From: Dichetophora obliterata
Lineage: Eukaryota > Arthropoda > Insecta > Diptera > Sciomyzidae
Assembly: GCA_963920525.1 (NCBI GenBank)
Contig: OY986439.1
Span: forward strand, 52,602,982-52,666,981
Length of the DNA: 64,000 bases
Direction of reading: 5' to 3'
Part shown: positions 20,035 to 31,430 of the stretch, piece after piece
How positions within the stretch are numbered: the stretch's first letter is position 1
How the letters are laid out: each line of letters begins with the position of its first letter
Notes under the pieces: generated by a model
Seen by the model: the letters and a program-made list of their open reading frames with translations, nothing else
The model's database searches: none
What the model was told of the DNA's origin: nothing
Translations under genes and position numbers: made by a program

Positions 20035-22248
20035 CAGAGATCTGCAACGAATACTTAAAAATAAGTAGTACTCGAGCACTATTCGTTCACAACTTTGTAA
20101 TTCAAATCAGAGATTTGCAATGAATCACATTTTTGAATCATGAGCTACTTACACAAAATTGAGTATGAATAAGTATAAGTAGTTTAGTACTCATGTGTGA
20201 TTGATTCGAAAAAAAAGTGAATTACAATTTTGAATCATGAGCCACTTACACAAAAATGAGTATGAATCAGTATAGTAGTTTCCAAAGTTGTATTCATATG
20301 TGATTGATTCAAAACAAAGTAGAACACTAGGAAAAAAAAGGGTCGCTGAATACGAATCCGTTATCAGAATTTTAAAATTATGTTTTTTTTATTAAAGTTT
20401 TTTCCTAAATGACCTCTATATTTATTATGTTGACTTTATGTGATTTAAATACAAATTCTAAATGCTTGATAGTTTAATCATACTTGATTTTAAATACAAA
20501 TTCTAGTTGTTTGATAGCTTAAAATCGTTTATTGAGCTTAAGGTCAAAGTTAGAACAATTAATTGTTCTAACGAATCTTTCTAAAGAAACAACAACAACA
20601 ATAAAGTTTTTTTCATTATGAAAAGGAAAAAATCACTAGCTAATCTGATTGCAATTTCTGCCTGGCTAAGGGCGGCATCGTTTTTTTTTTATTATAATAG
20701 GGTTGACAACTAATAATATGTATTTTTGAGAATTTTAACCATCATTTAGCAGTGTTAAGGAGTCGCTGATTTCGAATCTGAAGTCAGAATTTTAAAATTC
20801 AATATGGTTAAATTCAATTGGGTTGCCAATTTATTTTTTTTATTTTTACAAATTCGGTGCTGGTGCGAACACAAGGTAAAAATGGGTCACTGAATCCGAG
20901 TCCGTTATCAGAATTTCAAAATTATGTAATTTTTGTTATAATAGGGCTGCCACCTAATATCTATTTTTAAAAGTTTTCAACATCATTCAACAGTGCTAGG
21001 AAGTTGCTGATTTGGAATCTGAAGTCAGAATTTTAAAATTCCATATGGTTAATAGGGTTGCCACCTAATTAAGTTTTATGTTTACGAATTCGGTGCTGGC
21101 GCAAACATTAGGCAACAATGAGTAGCTGAATCCGAATCTTTTGTCAGAATTGAAAAATAAGAATTCGCAGAAATACAAAAAAAATTTAGGTGGCAGCCCC
21201 ATTAACCATATTGAATTTTAAAACTCTAACTTCAGATTCGAAATCAGCGCCTCCCTTACACTGTTAAATGATGTTTTAAATTCTTAAAAATACATATTAT
21301 TAGGTGGCAACCCTATTATAAAAAATTACATAATTTTTAAATTCTGACAATGGATTCGGATTCAGCGACCCTTTCTTACCTAGTGTTCGTGCCAGCACAG
21401 AATTCATAAAAATAAAAAAATTTAGGTGGCAACCCTATTAACCATTCTTAATTTTAAAATTCTAACTTCAGATTCGAAATCAGCGACTACCTAACATTGT
21501 TAAATGATGTTTTAAATTCTTAAAAATACATATTATTAGGTGGCAACCCTATTATAAAAAAATTACATAATTTTGAAATTCTGACAATGGATTCTGATTC
21601 AGCGCCCCATTTTTACCTATTGTTCGCGTTAGCATCGAATTTATAAAAATACAAAAAATTTAGGTGGCAACCCTATTAACCATTTTTAATTTTAAAATTC
21701 TAACTTCAGATTCGAAATCAGCGACTACCTAACATTGTTAAATGATGTTTTAAATTCTTAAAAATACATATTATTAGGTGGCAACCCTTAATATTTAATT
21801 AATTCTATAATTATTTGATTCACTTTTTTTTTAATCAATCACATGTGAATACTAATTTGGAAAGTACTTATACTAATTCATACTCATTTTTGAGTAAGTG
21901 GCTTTTGATTAAAAAATGTGATTTACTTTTTTTCGTATCAATCACATATGAGTACTACTTTGGAAACTAATTATACTTATTCATACTCATTTTTGAGTAA
22001 GTGGCTCATGATTCAAAAATGTGATTCACTTTGTTTTGAATCAATCACATATGAGTACTACTTTGGAAAGTACTTATACTAATTCATACTTATTTTTGAG
22101 TAAGTGGCTCATGATTCAACATTGTAATTCACTTTTTTTTGAATCAATCACATATGAATACTACTTTGGAAACTACTCATACTTATTCATTCTCATTTTT
22201 GAGTATGTGGCTCATTGATTCAAAAATGTGATTCGTTGCAGATCTCTG
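20035..22248. mobile_element. 2.2-kb hAT-type element built of inverted tandem sub-repeats
   Basis: Ends CAGAGATCTGCAACG and the inverted CGTTGCAGATCTCTG. Flanks ATGCGCTC (20027-20034) and ATGCGTTC (22249-22256) are an 8-bp target duplication with one change; CAGAG ends plus 8 bp define hAT. The interior is a large imperfect palindrome. The outer parts are arrays of a ~110-bp unit (AATCACATATGAGTACTACT..GAGTAAGTGGCTCATGATTC; about two copies on the left, four on the right in inverse orientation). The inner parts are units with TTAGGTGGCAACCCTATT and GATTCGAAATCAGCGAC, which switch orientation near 21160-21210. No transposase. It is inserted inside a mariner gene. Confidence 0.8.
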
Positions 22249-22505
22249 ATGCGTTCGAACCATTTGTCACAACATTTATCTTATTTCGTTTGAGACACCT
22301 CCAAAACATAATTTTGAACGCATCAACGGCTTCTTTTGGCGTCGAAAATCGTTGTCCACGCAGTTTCTCCTTTATGTGCGAGAACAAAAAGAAGTTATTG
22401 GAAGCCAAACAGGACTGTAAGGCGGATGACCTATTAAATTGATGTTTTGAGTATTCAAAAACGCTTTTGTTTGAGTTGATGTGTGGGAACTCGCATTGGC
22501 TTGAT
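22249..22505 (-). pseudogene. mariner transposase fragment
   Basis: Minus-strand frames read GHPPYSP, then NNFFLFSHIKEKLRGQRFST, PKEAVDAFK, and CFDKWFERM at the 22249 side. This is the C-terminal third of a mariner transposase after the last catalytic Asp (YSPDLAPNDFFLF region; here the Asp is lost in a frame break near 22410). Combined with 19916-20034 it gives the end of the protein. The N-terminal part is missing beyond 22505. Confidence 0.75.
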
Positions 22506-23490
22506 GAAGGTTCGAAATCAGTGACTCCCTAACACTGTTAAATGATGTTAAAAATTCTTAAAAATACATATTATTAGGTGGCAATACTGTGGTAAAAGTT
22601 TAGGTGGCAGCCCTAACCACCATCTTAAATTTTAAAAGTGTGACATTAAATTTGAAATCAAATCCGTTGTCAGAGTTTTTAAATTAAAAGAATTCGCCAA
22701 AAAAACACACAAAAATCTAGGTGGCACACAATCCGCCATCTTAAATTTTGAATTTTGACATCAGATCCGAAATCATCTACCCTTAAAACTTCCAACCACG
22801 GAGTCCATAGAACCCTTAAAAGTCCTTTTACGCTTAAGCTCTCTCTACACAAGCGCATTGAATTTTTTGGATACTTGCTTTAATTCAACTAATTGAATAC
22901 TTGCGAGCTTACAAGCTTTTGCCGATCGTTTCAAGCTTTTCAACTTTCTGCCCGACAAAGTAAGTCTAAACAAGCCAAGCCAGCGAGCAAGCATGAATAT
23001 GACTTGTATCTGTTTGGTATTTTAGCTGGCTAAGAGGCTGTTCAGACTTGCCTCAAATGAAGCGACTCACAGGCCTCATTTTGACATAAGCTAGCTATCA
23101 GGTGTTCACACAAAAATTATTGCCTCACTTTGAGGCTGCCTTATTTTGACGTTTATTGTTTTTTCTGTTGTTTTATTTTGAATTATTAAACACAAAAATT
23201 TTCACAAAGATAGGAAACAAATCAACAGAACAAACTTCACTCTGACGTACGCCAAAATGAGTCGAAAATTTTTAAAATTTTAAAAATTCTTGCCTCACGT
23301 AACATGTCACCTTCCCGCTTCCCGCTTTGCCTGTATATGTCAAAATGAGGAGAGTGAGTCGCCTCATTTGAGGCAAGTCTGAACAGCCTCTATAGCTTGC
23401 TTTTTCAAGTTTGGATACATACTTGAATTCAAGTACTTGAAAAGGCTTGAACTTCAAGTAAACTTGTGCAGTTCTCTGGTTCATAAGTCA
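22506..23490. repeat. Second copy of the GGTGGCAACCC repeat and an AAGCTT-rich partner
   Basis: 22506-22790 repeats the units found inside the 20035-22248 element (GAAATCAGTGACTCCCTAAC, TATTATTAGGTGGCAA). 22790-23490 is an element rich in AAGCTT/CTTGAA words ending ACTTGTGCAGTTCTCTGGTT. The same order, including ACCACGGAGTCCA, recurs at 61770-62990. A MITE (23034-23390) interrupts this copy. Confidence 0.6.
23034..23390. mobile_element. 357-bp MITE with ~55-bp terminal inverted repeats
   Basis: Left end GAGGCTGTTCAGACTTGCCT (23034-) and inverted right end (to 23390) match almost perfectly; the match continues through CAAATGA and GCGACTCAC to CCTCATTTTGACATA. High arm identity indicates a young copy. 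The flanks are TA-rich (CTAA left, TATA right), so a short TA-type duplication is likely but not certain. Absent from the sister repeat at 62700-62990. Confidence 0.8.
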
Positions 23491-23544
23491 AAAATACTGG
23501 ATAAGTATTTTTTTATTTCTGTAAGGGTTTTTATACTGTAAGGG

Positions 23545-24501
23545 CTTATACTGCAATAACTGATGAAGATAGAAATATTTGACCTTAAGAAGACATGTGC
23601 GCCTTTTTGTAAGCTTTCGAATGAAGTTTACTTAACCTTCACATGGCCTCGTGGGGTACGTACATACCCCACGTTCTTTCTCGTTTTGATTTGTTTGGAA
23701 TTATTTCTAGTTTTCCAGATTTTTAATGAACGCTGACCTATATTTTTTTCAACTTGGACTATTCTACAGCTTAAAGTGGTATCTAAAGATAATCTCTGAA
23801 TTTTTTGAGACGAAATAATCAATATTTAAATTTTTACGAAGATTTTTATCACTGGGGTTCGTATGTACCCCACGAGTCCAGGTATGTTACTCAGGATGAG
23901 CATGCCAAGTAAAGGTTAAACTTCATCATATTATTTTTTGATTAGGAAAAATAGAGATTTTCAAAAAATTGTTTTTTTTTTATTCTGACCTAATTTTTTT
24001 TGTTTTTTTTTTTGTTAAAAAGGCAGCCAAAACATTTTTTCTTAATACTGGTAGAATTTGAGAGTGAACACTTTAATATTTACGAAGCAATGAATTTTTC
24101 AATCGCAACTTACACCTGATAGGCTTACCACAGAGTGCTTTTCTAAACTTGTTTACTTGTCTATTGCTAAAAACGTTCCGGTGACGTTGTCAGAAATGTC
24201 GTGTTCTTAATTCAAAGAGCGCTGTTGCAATCTATTTTACGTGAAAAATGCATTGCTTCGTAAATATTCAAGTATCCACTCTCAAATTCTCCCAGTATTA
24301 AGAAAAAAGTTATGGCTTTAAAAAAAAAATAAAAAATTAGGTCAAAATTAAAAAACAAGGTTTGCAACAAATTCTCTATTTTTCGCAATTAATAAATAAT
24401 ATAATTAAGTTTTAGCAAACATTATTCGAAAGCTTCCAAAAAGGCGCACATGTCTTCTTTGGGACAAATTTTTCTATCTTCCCCAATTATTGCAGTATAA
24501 G
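23545..24501. repeat. ~0.96-kb inverted repeat element
   Basis: Arms begin CTTATACTGCAATAA on each side and share AAGACATGTGCGCCTTTTT and AAGCTTTCGAAT. Inner arms share AGTGAACACTTTAATATTTACG-type sequence (GAATTTGAGAGTG on one side, CACTCTCAAATTC on the other). No coding capacity. The left arm carries a TTAA-flanked insert at 23632-23919 that the right arm lacks. Confidence 0.75.
23632..23919. mobile_element. 288-bp piggyBac-type MITE (TTAA duplication)
   Basis: TTAACCTTCACATGGC at the left and the inverted TTAACCTTTACTTGGC at the right, each starting with the TTAA target. Just inside are paired GTGGGGTACGTACATACCCC and GTATGTACCCCACGAG blocks. The other arm of the surrounding inverted repeat, read as complement at about 24400-24430, keeps an unoccupied version of this site, confirming insertion. 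Confidence 0.8.
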
Positions 24502-26497
24502 TTATTATATAAAGGTCCTTTTTTAAAAAGTAAAATATAATTTTTTTTTTCGAAAACTCCTTGTATTATATTGAAATAAAAAAAAAATACGTATAAAATA
24601 TTTTTGACTACTGAATTATAACATAAATTTTTATGGGGAAAAAATGTTGGTGGCAAATTTTGTATGGAATGCCCCATAAGGAAAATAAAAAACTACACGC
24701 AAAAACATAAAAAAATTTTCAAAATTTTCCACTGAACGGAATCAAAATTACTTCAATTGATTCACTCCGATCAAAAAATGTCGATGACAAAAGACAGACC
24801 CTCTCATTTTTGAGTTACAAAAACGGCTAATTCTGCATACAATTCGATTTGGCTATTCTTAATTTCAATACATAATAGTCATAAATGAATGAAAAAGGCT
24901 TCTTTTGGTTCACTGGGATTCTTTGAATTATGTTGTATTGAATTGTTTTCTGATACCGATTTGTAAAAACGATTTTATTTTAATATTTTGAATGAATGAT
25001 AATGGCAGCATTATTGTTAATGGTTATGCGAATGTGATGAATTTTGAGTGTTAGTTGGGGCTCACTTCAAACACTGGTTGAAGTTGTGGTGGGGACTCTT
25101 TCGCTTTTAGTCAATCAATCGTACAGCTCAGGATTTTAAAGTAGTACCGCTTGACAGATGGTTGGTCCAATACACTAGCATATTTTTTATGGGGACAACA
25201 AAAAAAAAATTACCTAGCAAAACAATCAGAGCAAAGAATTTCTTTAGCAACATTATAACAAAAGTCTCGCGGCGTCCTCGTCTCCTGACAACTTTACCGC
25301 CCTGCCTGTTGGTCATGCAGTTGAGAATTTCCTACAAAGTAGTTTTTTAGTGTTTTTTTTTATTTTTTTTTGCTATATAGTTACAAAACAACTCTTTGCT
25401 GCGTTTTTAATAAAAATTTTTATTTCTTCATGAGTGCAAAAATTCCAACTTTGAAAGCAGAAAAATGTCGGCTGCAGTGGCGCGTGTGGGTGGGTTGGGT
25501 TTTGGTCGGTAGAACCGTCCATTGGATAAATTGCACTATAGAGAGGAGAGGAGAGGAGAGGAGGGCGGAAAAAGTGCATTTAAAAAGTTTTTCCTTTGTG
25601 TGTGCTTGTTCGTTTGTGCTTTGACCATTTGGCTTTTTGTGTAAGTTAAAGAGAGTAACAAAGGTGAAAGCAGGTAGTAGCAGGTAACAAAAAATACTAC
25701 TACATACTCTACCACTAGAACTACTTATGCTACACTTTTGTGAGTTTCTGCTTGTGCATGCTTGTAGTTTTGCCGTAGCTCTGCACTTTATTTTAAAACA
25801 ACAAATATAAAATATTTTTTGTACAAAACATAAAAAAACTACTACTACAAAAAAAAAAAGAAAGAAAGCAAATACGAAAAAATAGCACGAAAGAACTTTT
25901 GTACAATTCCAAAGGAAAAAGCAAAAGGGAATTTTATGGAGAATTTCAAAGTACAAAGTGTAGTGTAGGAGCTCTGAAGAGCGTGGTGCCATGAGAGCGA
26001 CGTAATGCAAGAATGCAGCAAACTTAATGTAAAGAGTAGTAAAAGCTGTTCGTGTTTTATTTTTAAATTTTTTTTTTTTATTTTCCACAAAAGTAGTGCA
26101 AAACAATAAAAGACAAAAAGTTAAAAAGTTCATAGTTTATGTATTGCCATCTGTATGGTGAAGAAGAAAACAAGATGAAAGTTGTACTAAACCATGAGAA
26201 GAGGCTTTGAAGTCCAGCAAACTTTTAGTGTTATACCAAAAATCAACATAACTACTTGATTTTCTAGCTAAAGCAAAGTAATTTTGTTGTTGCTTCGCTA
26301 ACCACTTCTTGTAACTTCAATATATTGTATAGCATGTTGGTTCGTGGCTACGAGGACTTGCTTTTTGCTTAAATGCACATAAAAAACACAAGTTAAATGA
26401 ATTTGACTTAAGCTAAAATGAGCTGATGAAATAAGCGCGAGTTTTTTTATGTGATATCTCTTTGAATATGCTCTTTCATTTGTTATTTTATACTTAC
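24502..26497 (-). other. sd intron next to the TEA exon, low-complexity
   Basis: Poly-A/T-rich, with a GAGAGGAGAGGAGAGGAGAG purine run at about 25540-25562 and clusters of ACTACTAC. Several open frames of 60-237 codons here are low-complexity translations without any domain. Nothing else is supported. Confidence 0.5.
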
Positions 26498-26628
26498 AAC
26501 TTTGATTTTCGCCTGTATCTCGCGTAGTTTTCTTCTAGCCAAAACCTGTATGTGCGAGCTGACCTGCTTTCGTGTTCTCGTCTTACCCGTGCGTAGCTTA
26601 ATGTAACGTGCTATGAGTTCATTTCGTC
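26498..26628 (-). CDS. sd: scalloped (TEAD), second half of the TEA DNA-binding domain
   Basis: A 131-nt exon: two bases of a Gly codon, then 43 codons [40 protein letters not shown] and IKV. It covers helices 2 and 3 of the TEA/ATTS domain. Helix 3 (the QVSSHIQ region) reads the MCAT-type site in DNA and the basic RRKLRE end overlaps a nuclear localisation signal. Acceptor TTTGCAG, donor GTT|GTAAGT. The preceding exon, which should carry helix 1 and end in MYG, was looked for at higher coordinates and not found, so it lies beyond 64000 or was missed. Protein-level match to the Drosophila Sd TEA domain is complete as far as I can recall. Confidence 0.96.
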
Positions 26629-27690
26629 CTGCAAAGAAAAAAATAATTAAAAATTCACATTAATTTTTATTACTATTAAAATATTATAAGCTTTATACGG
26701 GTTGATTTGGTTTGCGAAATTAGAAAACTGGCAATTTCTTGGGTCGAAACAAGATAAAAATCGTATCGGAGTGGTGTTCCATTCTTACCGCCCTTCTAGT
26801 TAGAAGCGAAAGATTGTGGGAAAGTCAAATTTTGATATTGCATATGAGCATTTCCACAGAAAAGTCACCGTGACCAAAAAATGAAAACATATTAAAAACT
26901 TATTATTTGATGATGTTATCTAAGAGAACAATTTTACCTAATAAAGAAGTAAAAAATTAATAAACTCTCTTGATTTTACTTAAAAAATCGATTGGAAGCA
27001 AGTGCTCACTTTTTATACATTCCAGCCAATTACTTAACTACCTAATTACTTAATTACCCAATTAAACTACAATGGAAATTTAAGTAACGTAACGCCAGAT
27101 CAAAAAGCCTAATAGAAAAAAACCAGAGAAGATTTTTATATTTGATCAGTTGGAAAATAAACTTATGCTATTAGATCACTTACGTTTTTTGTAACGTAAC
27201 GCCAGCACAAATTTTTGCTTATATCTTAAAATCCTTAGAGTCGCAAATATAAAAAAACCTTTTAAAATTTAGACTTTTTCATTCAAGTTTTTTAATATTT
27301 CTTCGTACAAATGGTCCGTAATGCTAGTTTGGAAAGGCCCATATATCACTTTTTACGAAATTATGTAGAAAGTACAAGAGATATATAAGATTTAAGAACC
27401 GTTTTCTAATTACAATGAAACAGTTTTAATGAAAACGGAAACCTCTTATAGTTTTTTTTTTTTTGTTAAAAAGTATCAGAGCTGATCAGATACAAGATGT
27501 ATTTATTAAGGTGGCAGAAGTAGGTGAAGTCTATCAAATCGATACCGTAGCGATGTCAAAACCAAAAATGTTCAATATATATTTAAAGATTGAATGCAAA
27601 ATCTCATGCTTTTTTACTTGTTCTTATTGGTTTAAGTAAAAAAGACCCCCATTCATACAAAAATGCGTAAGGGTTGGATCTCATGAAGGT
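26629..27690 (-). other. sd intron upstream of the TEA exon
   Basis: AT-rich. The words GTAACGTAACGCCAG recur at about 27086 and 27192. A short GATTAGATTAGGTTAGG lead-in to the pentamer array is at the right end. No gene or RNA seen. Confidence 0.5.
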
Positions 27691-28024
27691 TAGATTAGAT
27701 TAGGTTAGGTTAGGTTAGGTTATGTTATGTTATGTTATGTTATGTTATGTTATGTTATGTTGTGTTATGTTATGTTATGTTATGTTATGTTATGTTATGT
27801 TATGTTATGTTATGTTATGTTATGTTATGTTATGTTATGTTATGTTAGGTAAGGTAAGGTAAGGTAAGGTAAGGTAAGGTAAGGTAAGGTAAGGTAAGGT
27901 AAGGTAAGGTAAGGTAAGGTAAGGTAAGGTAAGGTAAGGTAAGGTAAGGTAAGGTAAGGTAAGGTAAGGTAAGGTAAGGTAAGGTAAGGCAAGGCAAGGC
28001 AAGGTAAGGTAAGGTAAGGTAAGG
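27691..28024. repeat. Compound pentanucleotide microsatellite
   Basis: Four blocks follow one another: GGTTA (about 4 copies), then TGTTA/TTATG (about 25 copies with one GTGTT variant near 27760), then GGTAA (about 33 copies), with three AAGGC variants near 27988-28003. Each block differs from its neighbour by one base of the pentamer. Confidence 0.95.
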
Positions 28025-28700
28025 TGCCTAATTATGCCTAAGATGCCTAAGGTGCCAAAGATGCCTAATTTAAGATAATATTGGCTGGTTGTATTTTTTA
28101 GAGCACTTTAAAGAGCGAAAAATGTGAAAAAACGTAAAATGTAATTTTCTACGATTTGTTGATATTAAAGGTTCAAGCTCCAATAAATATAATATAATAT
28201 AATATAATTTATAAAATTTTTTGGTTTTTTTATTTAAGATGACATGAACGTACTGTGCGATGGGGACCGTTTGGGTACCTTTTTTGATCAACGTGACGTT
28301 TAATAGCGTATTGGCACTTTACATAACACTTTCATGCACCAAGAAAAATATTTTACTGAACTTTAAGAATCAATAAATAACTGCCAAAAGAACTCAAGGT
28401 GCTCATTTGTTTCCTTCTATGAAAAAAAAAATTAAGAACATCGCCGCGTTTTTGAGCCTCTAGATATGAACCTGCCCTTAACTTAGTCACTCCACCTGTA
28501 GCGCCGAGAAGGAAATGCGACAAGTACAGAAAAATATATATTTTTTGATCAGCATCACCTCCTGAGTCGATTAGGCCATGTCCGTCTGTCCGTTTGACCC
28601 GACGCTCTGCTTGCGAGATGCCAAATGGCAAATCACAGTAGGGTGAAGTAGTGGACGCGGGAGTAAAGTGGTGGCTGCTTAGACGTCTGAGGAGGAAATT
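28025..28700. other. No recognisable feature
   Basis: Starts with repeated ATGCCTAA/GGTGCC words next to the microsatellite, then AT-rich unique sequence. A short (AATAT)n-like run lies at about 28187-28207. Confidence 0.5.
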
Positions 28701-30175
28701 TCAAAGGACTAGAGTGGTTGGGGATCCTGAGGTACTCCAGCATAGACAGCGATATAGGGAATGTTTGAATGAGTACAAGCACATGCTTGTAAGTGTGAAA
28801 GAGAGAGAGTGAAGAGACTTTGTGTAGCGCTGTAGAGATGGCCCGTGATGCATGGCATATAAAATATGTCGTGAGCAGGGCAGATCTGCAGTTGTGAATT
28901 GTATTCGTCTTGGCGATACCATGAAAATTGCATGGCGTGATTGTATCCGTGCTTTGTTGAGCTCATTATTTCCGAGATCGGAGGGTGCTATGTCTTCTCA
29001 ACCCAGGGAAGAGGTGGATTCTCCATCTTTGCAGGGAGGGCGAGATTGAGTATGGTATCAGTCTATTGCGAAGTCGAAAGTCTCCTGGTATGGATGGTAT
29101 GACTGGAGCGATGGATAGAGCCATCTGAAAGGTTATTCCTGGGTATTTTGAGGCTATGTAAGCAAAGTGTATGTCTAGTAAAGGCCTACTACCCAACTGT
29201 GTGGAAGGAAGCAAGAGTGATTGTGCTCTTGCAGCCTCCTGATAGGTTGAGGAGTAATCATCGCTCCTATCGGGGTATTAGCTTACTTCCAGTGCTTGGA
29301 AAAGTGCTGGAAAGGGTAATGTTGGAACGGCTTTTTGAGTGTGTGAACGCGAGACTTTGCGAAAATCAATTTGGTTTTCGTAAGGGCAAAGTTGTGATTG
29401 ATGCGGGGACGTATGTTAAGAATGTTATGGCGGTAAGTAGCTCCAATTATGTCTTGAAGTTATTTATTGATTTCGAAAGAGCTTTCGACTGTCTATGCTG
29501 GGAGAGGGTTTTGGATAGGTTGAGTGTGGTTGGGTGCCAGGAAATAAAGCTCTGGAGAAGTTATTTTTCTGGCAGGCGTGCATGTGTCATTGGAGTTAAC
29601 CAATGTGTGTGGATAGATGTTATTTGAGGCTGTCCGCAGCGGTCTGCTGTATGGAGTCACGTGGTCAGGCCTGTTGTGGGATATCAAAAGATACTCTCTT
29701 GTCAGAGAGCCATTATGATTGAGTGTATGCCAGTGTGTCGTCCGGTATCAACTGATGCCTTACAAGTGTTGTTGGGGGTACTTCCTCTTGATCTTGTGGT
29801 AATGCAGCTCTGTGTTGCTTATGGGATCAAGAAAGATGTGCCCTTCTCATTGTTTGAATGGGTTTCACACTCTGATGTAAGGTGTATGAACAAGGGTGAA
29901 TGGAAGACTTTGCTGTGTGAGGTCTAGATGGCAATCTAGTTGGAATGAATGTTTGAATGGAAGGGTCATGTGTAATTTTATATGTGATGTTATATTTGTG
30001 GATGGTCACCCTGACTTTCGCTTTAGCTTAACCTGGGTTTCCTCTTGACTGGTGATGGTTCTCTCAATGCTTTCTTGCATGAGAGAAATTTGAGTGTGAC
30101 TGCAGTTCGTGAGGACTGGTTGCACGTGCTTCGTGAGTGTACTTTTTATAAAGACATTCGTGATTTGCGTGCAAT
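28701..30175 (+). mobile_element. R1-clade LINE, decayed
   Basis: Pieces in order: a pre-RT basic region (RYRECLNEYKHMLV at about 28750), then RT at 29148-29627 with YYPTVWKEARVIVLLQPPDR, SYRGISLLPVLGKVLERVML, NQFGFRKGK and LFIDFERAFDCLCWERVL. A gap follows in which the catalytic DD box is missing. Next is the post-RT motif ALQVLLGVLPLDLVVMQ at about 29752-29805 and a C-terminal Zn-knuckle remnant (GDGSLNAFLHERNL, then EDWLHVLRECTFYKDIRDL) at 30045-30165. Motif order and wording are those of the R1 clade. No RNase H. Stops and deletions make it inactive. Confidence 0.75.
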
Positions 30176-30182
30176 TGTCAGC

Positions 30183-30262
30183 CTTTGTAGTCTAGTGAAG
30201 AGTGCGCTAGACTATTCACCCATAGGTCCCTGGTTCGAATCGGGGTTCGGACATGGTTCTCT
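30183..30262 (+). repeat. SINE family A, tRNA-like head only
   Basis: TTTGTAGTCTAGTG (A-box area) and CCCTGGTTCGAATCGGGG (B box and T-stem) with TTCGGACATGG, the same head as at 38520-38598. The SINE body is missing. Directly follows the R1-type LINE. Confidence 0.7.
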
Positions 30263-30535
30263 TCTTTTTTATGTACTTTCATAATGAAAACCAATAAAAA
30301 TAACTTTATATCAATATCTCTGACCATTTTTTTGTAGTATCATTTAAAAAAACCCCTTCAGTATCTCTTATTACATAAAGGTACCCTTAAAATTTTTCAA
30401 GATGCTTTAATCTTTAGTAGCACTTGAAAAAACTGAAAAATCCACTCACCTACCATACAAAGTGACGTCATCATAATAGTTGAACTTTTATTTAGAAAAA
30501 CCATTAAAAAAGTTAATGCTTAAATTTAATGTTGC

Positions 30536-30705
30536 GCATAGTCGGCCTTTTTAGTTTAGTGGAGAGTTAATGAACAGGAAAAAGTAAGGGCTGGAAATGC
30601 TTGTCGATGTTAAGGCATAACACTAGCCTCGTTTAAAAGCAATTAAAATTGTCTTTCACGGTTGTTTCGCCTAATCAATAATTCACGTATGGTTCCAATC
30701 AATTC
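30536..30705 (+). repeat. SINE family A, internally deleted copy
   Basis: A short piece of the head (GTCGGCCTTTTTAGTTTAGTGG) joins directly to the body from AAGTAAGGGCTGGAAATGC to ATTCACGTATGGTTCCAATC. The B box and the first part of the body are deleted. No A-rich tail. Confidence 0.65.
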
Positions 30706-31310
30706 AACATTCAAGACTTTGAATAAACTAAAATACAGCAGTGACAAAGAAAATAAAGCTAAATAATTTGAAAACGATTGCTTTATCGGATATACTTACA
30801 ACGGCTCTCTGTGTTTTTTAAAAAATGTTTCGAACTTCAAGATACCAGTTTTTTGTGGTTATATATATCAATATATATGTACCAATTAAGTTTTTGTATA
30901 AGTGCGCTGATTAAAGTTGTCAACTTTTAAATTTATTTTGTTATGGAAAACCTTTGTGAAGGTATGTTAATTAGTTAACAATAAAATTAGTTGCTTCATA
31001 AATCTAGGTTTTATTTAAATTAGCGATAGAAAGTATAAAAAAAAATGGAGCTAACATTTTGATGGACCGCCAAAAATTTTGTTTGGTGTTTCTTTGAAAT
31101 AACAAAAAAAAAACAACCTGCAAGTTCTTCTAAATAGTTATTAATTTTAATAACAGAGAAGTAAGTTAAAAAACTTTCAGTTGTTCTAATACAATTAAGT
31201 GTTTCGAAGTCAAAGCTCAAATTGTGAATTTTCCTTATTGGCAATTATCTGAAACCTGGCGAGTTGCTGCCATATCCCCTTGTACAACACCCATTTTAAT
31301 AGACGCCGTT
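30706..31310. other. No recognisable feature
   Basis: AT-rich unique-looking sequence; nothing supported on either strand. Confidence 0.45.
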
Positions 31311-31430
31311 ACTTACTAAGTAGAGTGCGTAAGCTAAGGAACCGCGGTAGGATCGATTACCAACTCAGACAGAATATTTTTCAATTGAATAAATATTTCC
31401 GTTTGGCCACCACCTAGTTACTCGATATCG
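31311..31430 (+). repeat. SINE family B, diverged partial copy
   Basis: GAGTGCGTAAGCTAAGGAAC, CGCGGTAGGATCGATTACCA and CTCAGACAGAATATTTTTC align with the minus-strand 7993-7870 part of the SINE-B copy that has the 16-bp duplication. The B box is damaged. Confidence 0.6.

Noticed and set aside
25420..26133. A 237-codon open frame on the minus strand, rich in Phe, Cys and Leu
   Set aside because: It translates poly-A/T tracts and a GAGAGG repeat; no domain, no homologous wording, and it lies in an sd intron.
27691..27720. TTAGG-like repeats as an interstitial telomere
   Set aside because: Only about four units, grading into other pentamers; flies of this group are not known to use TTAGG telomeres.
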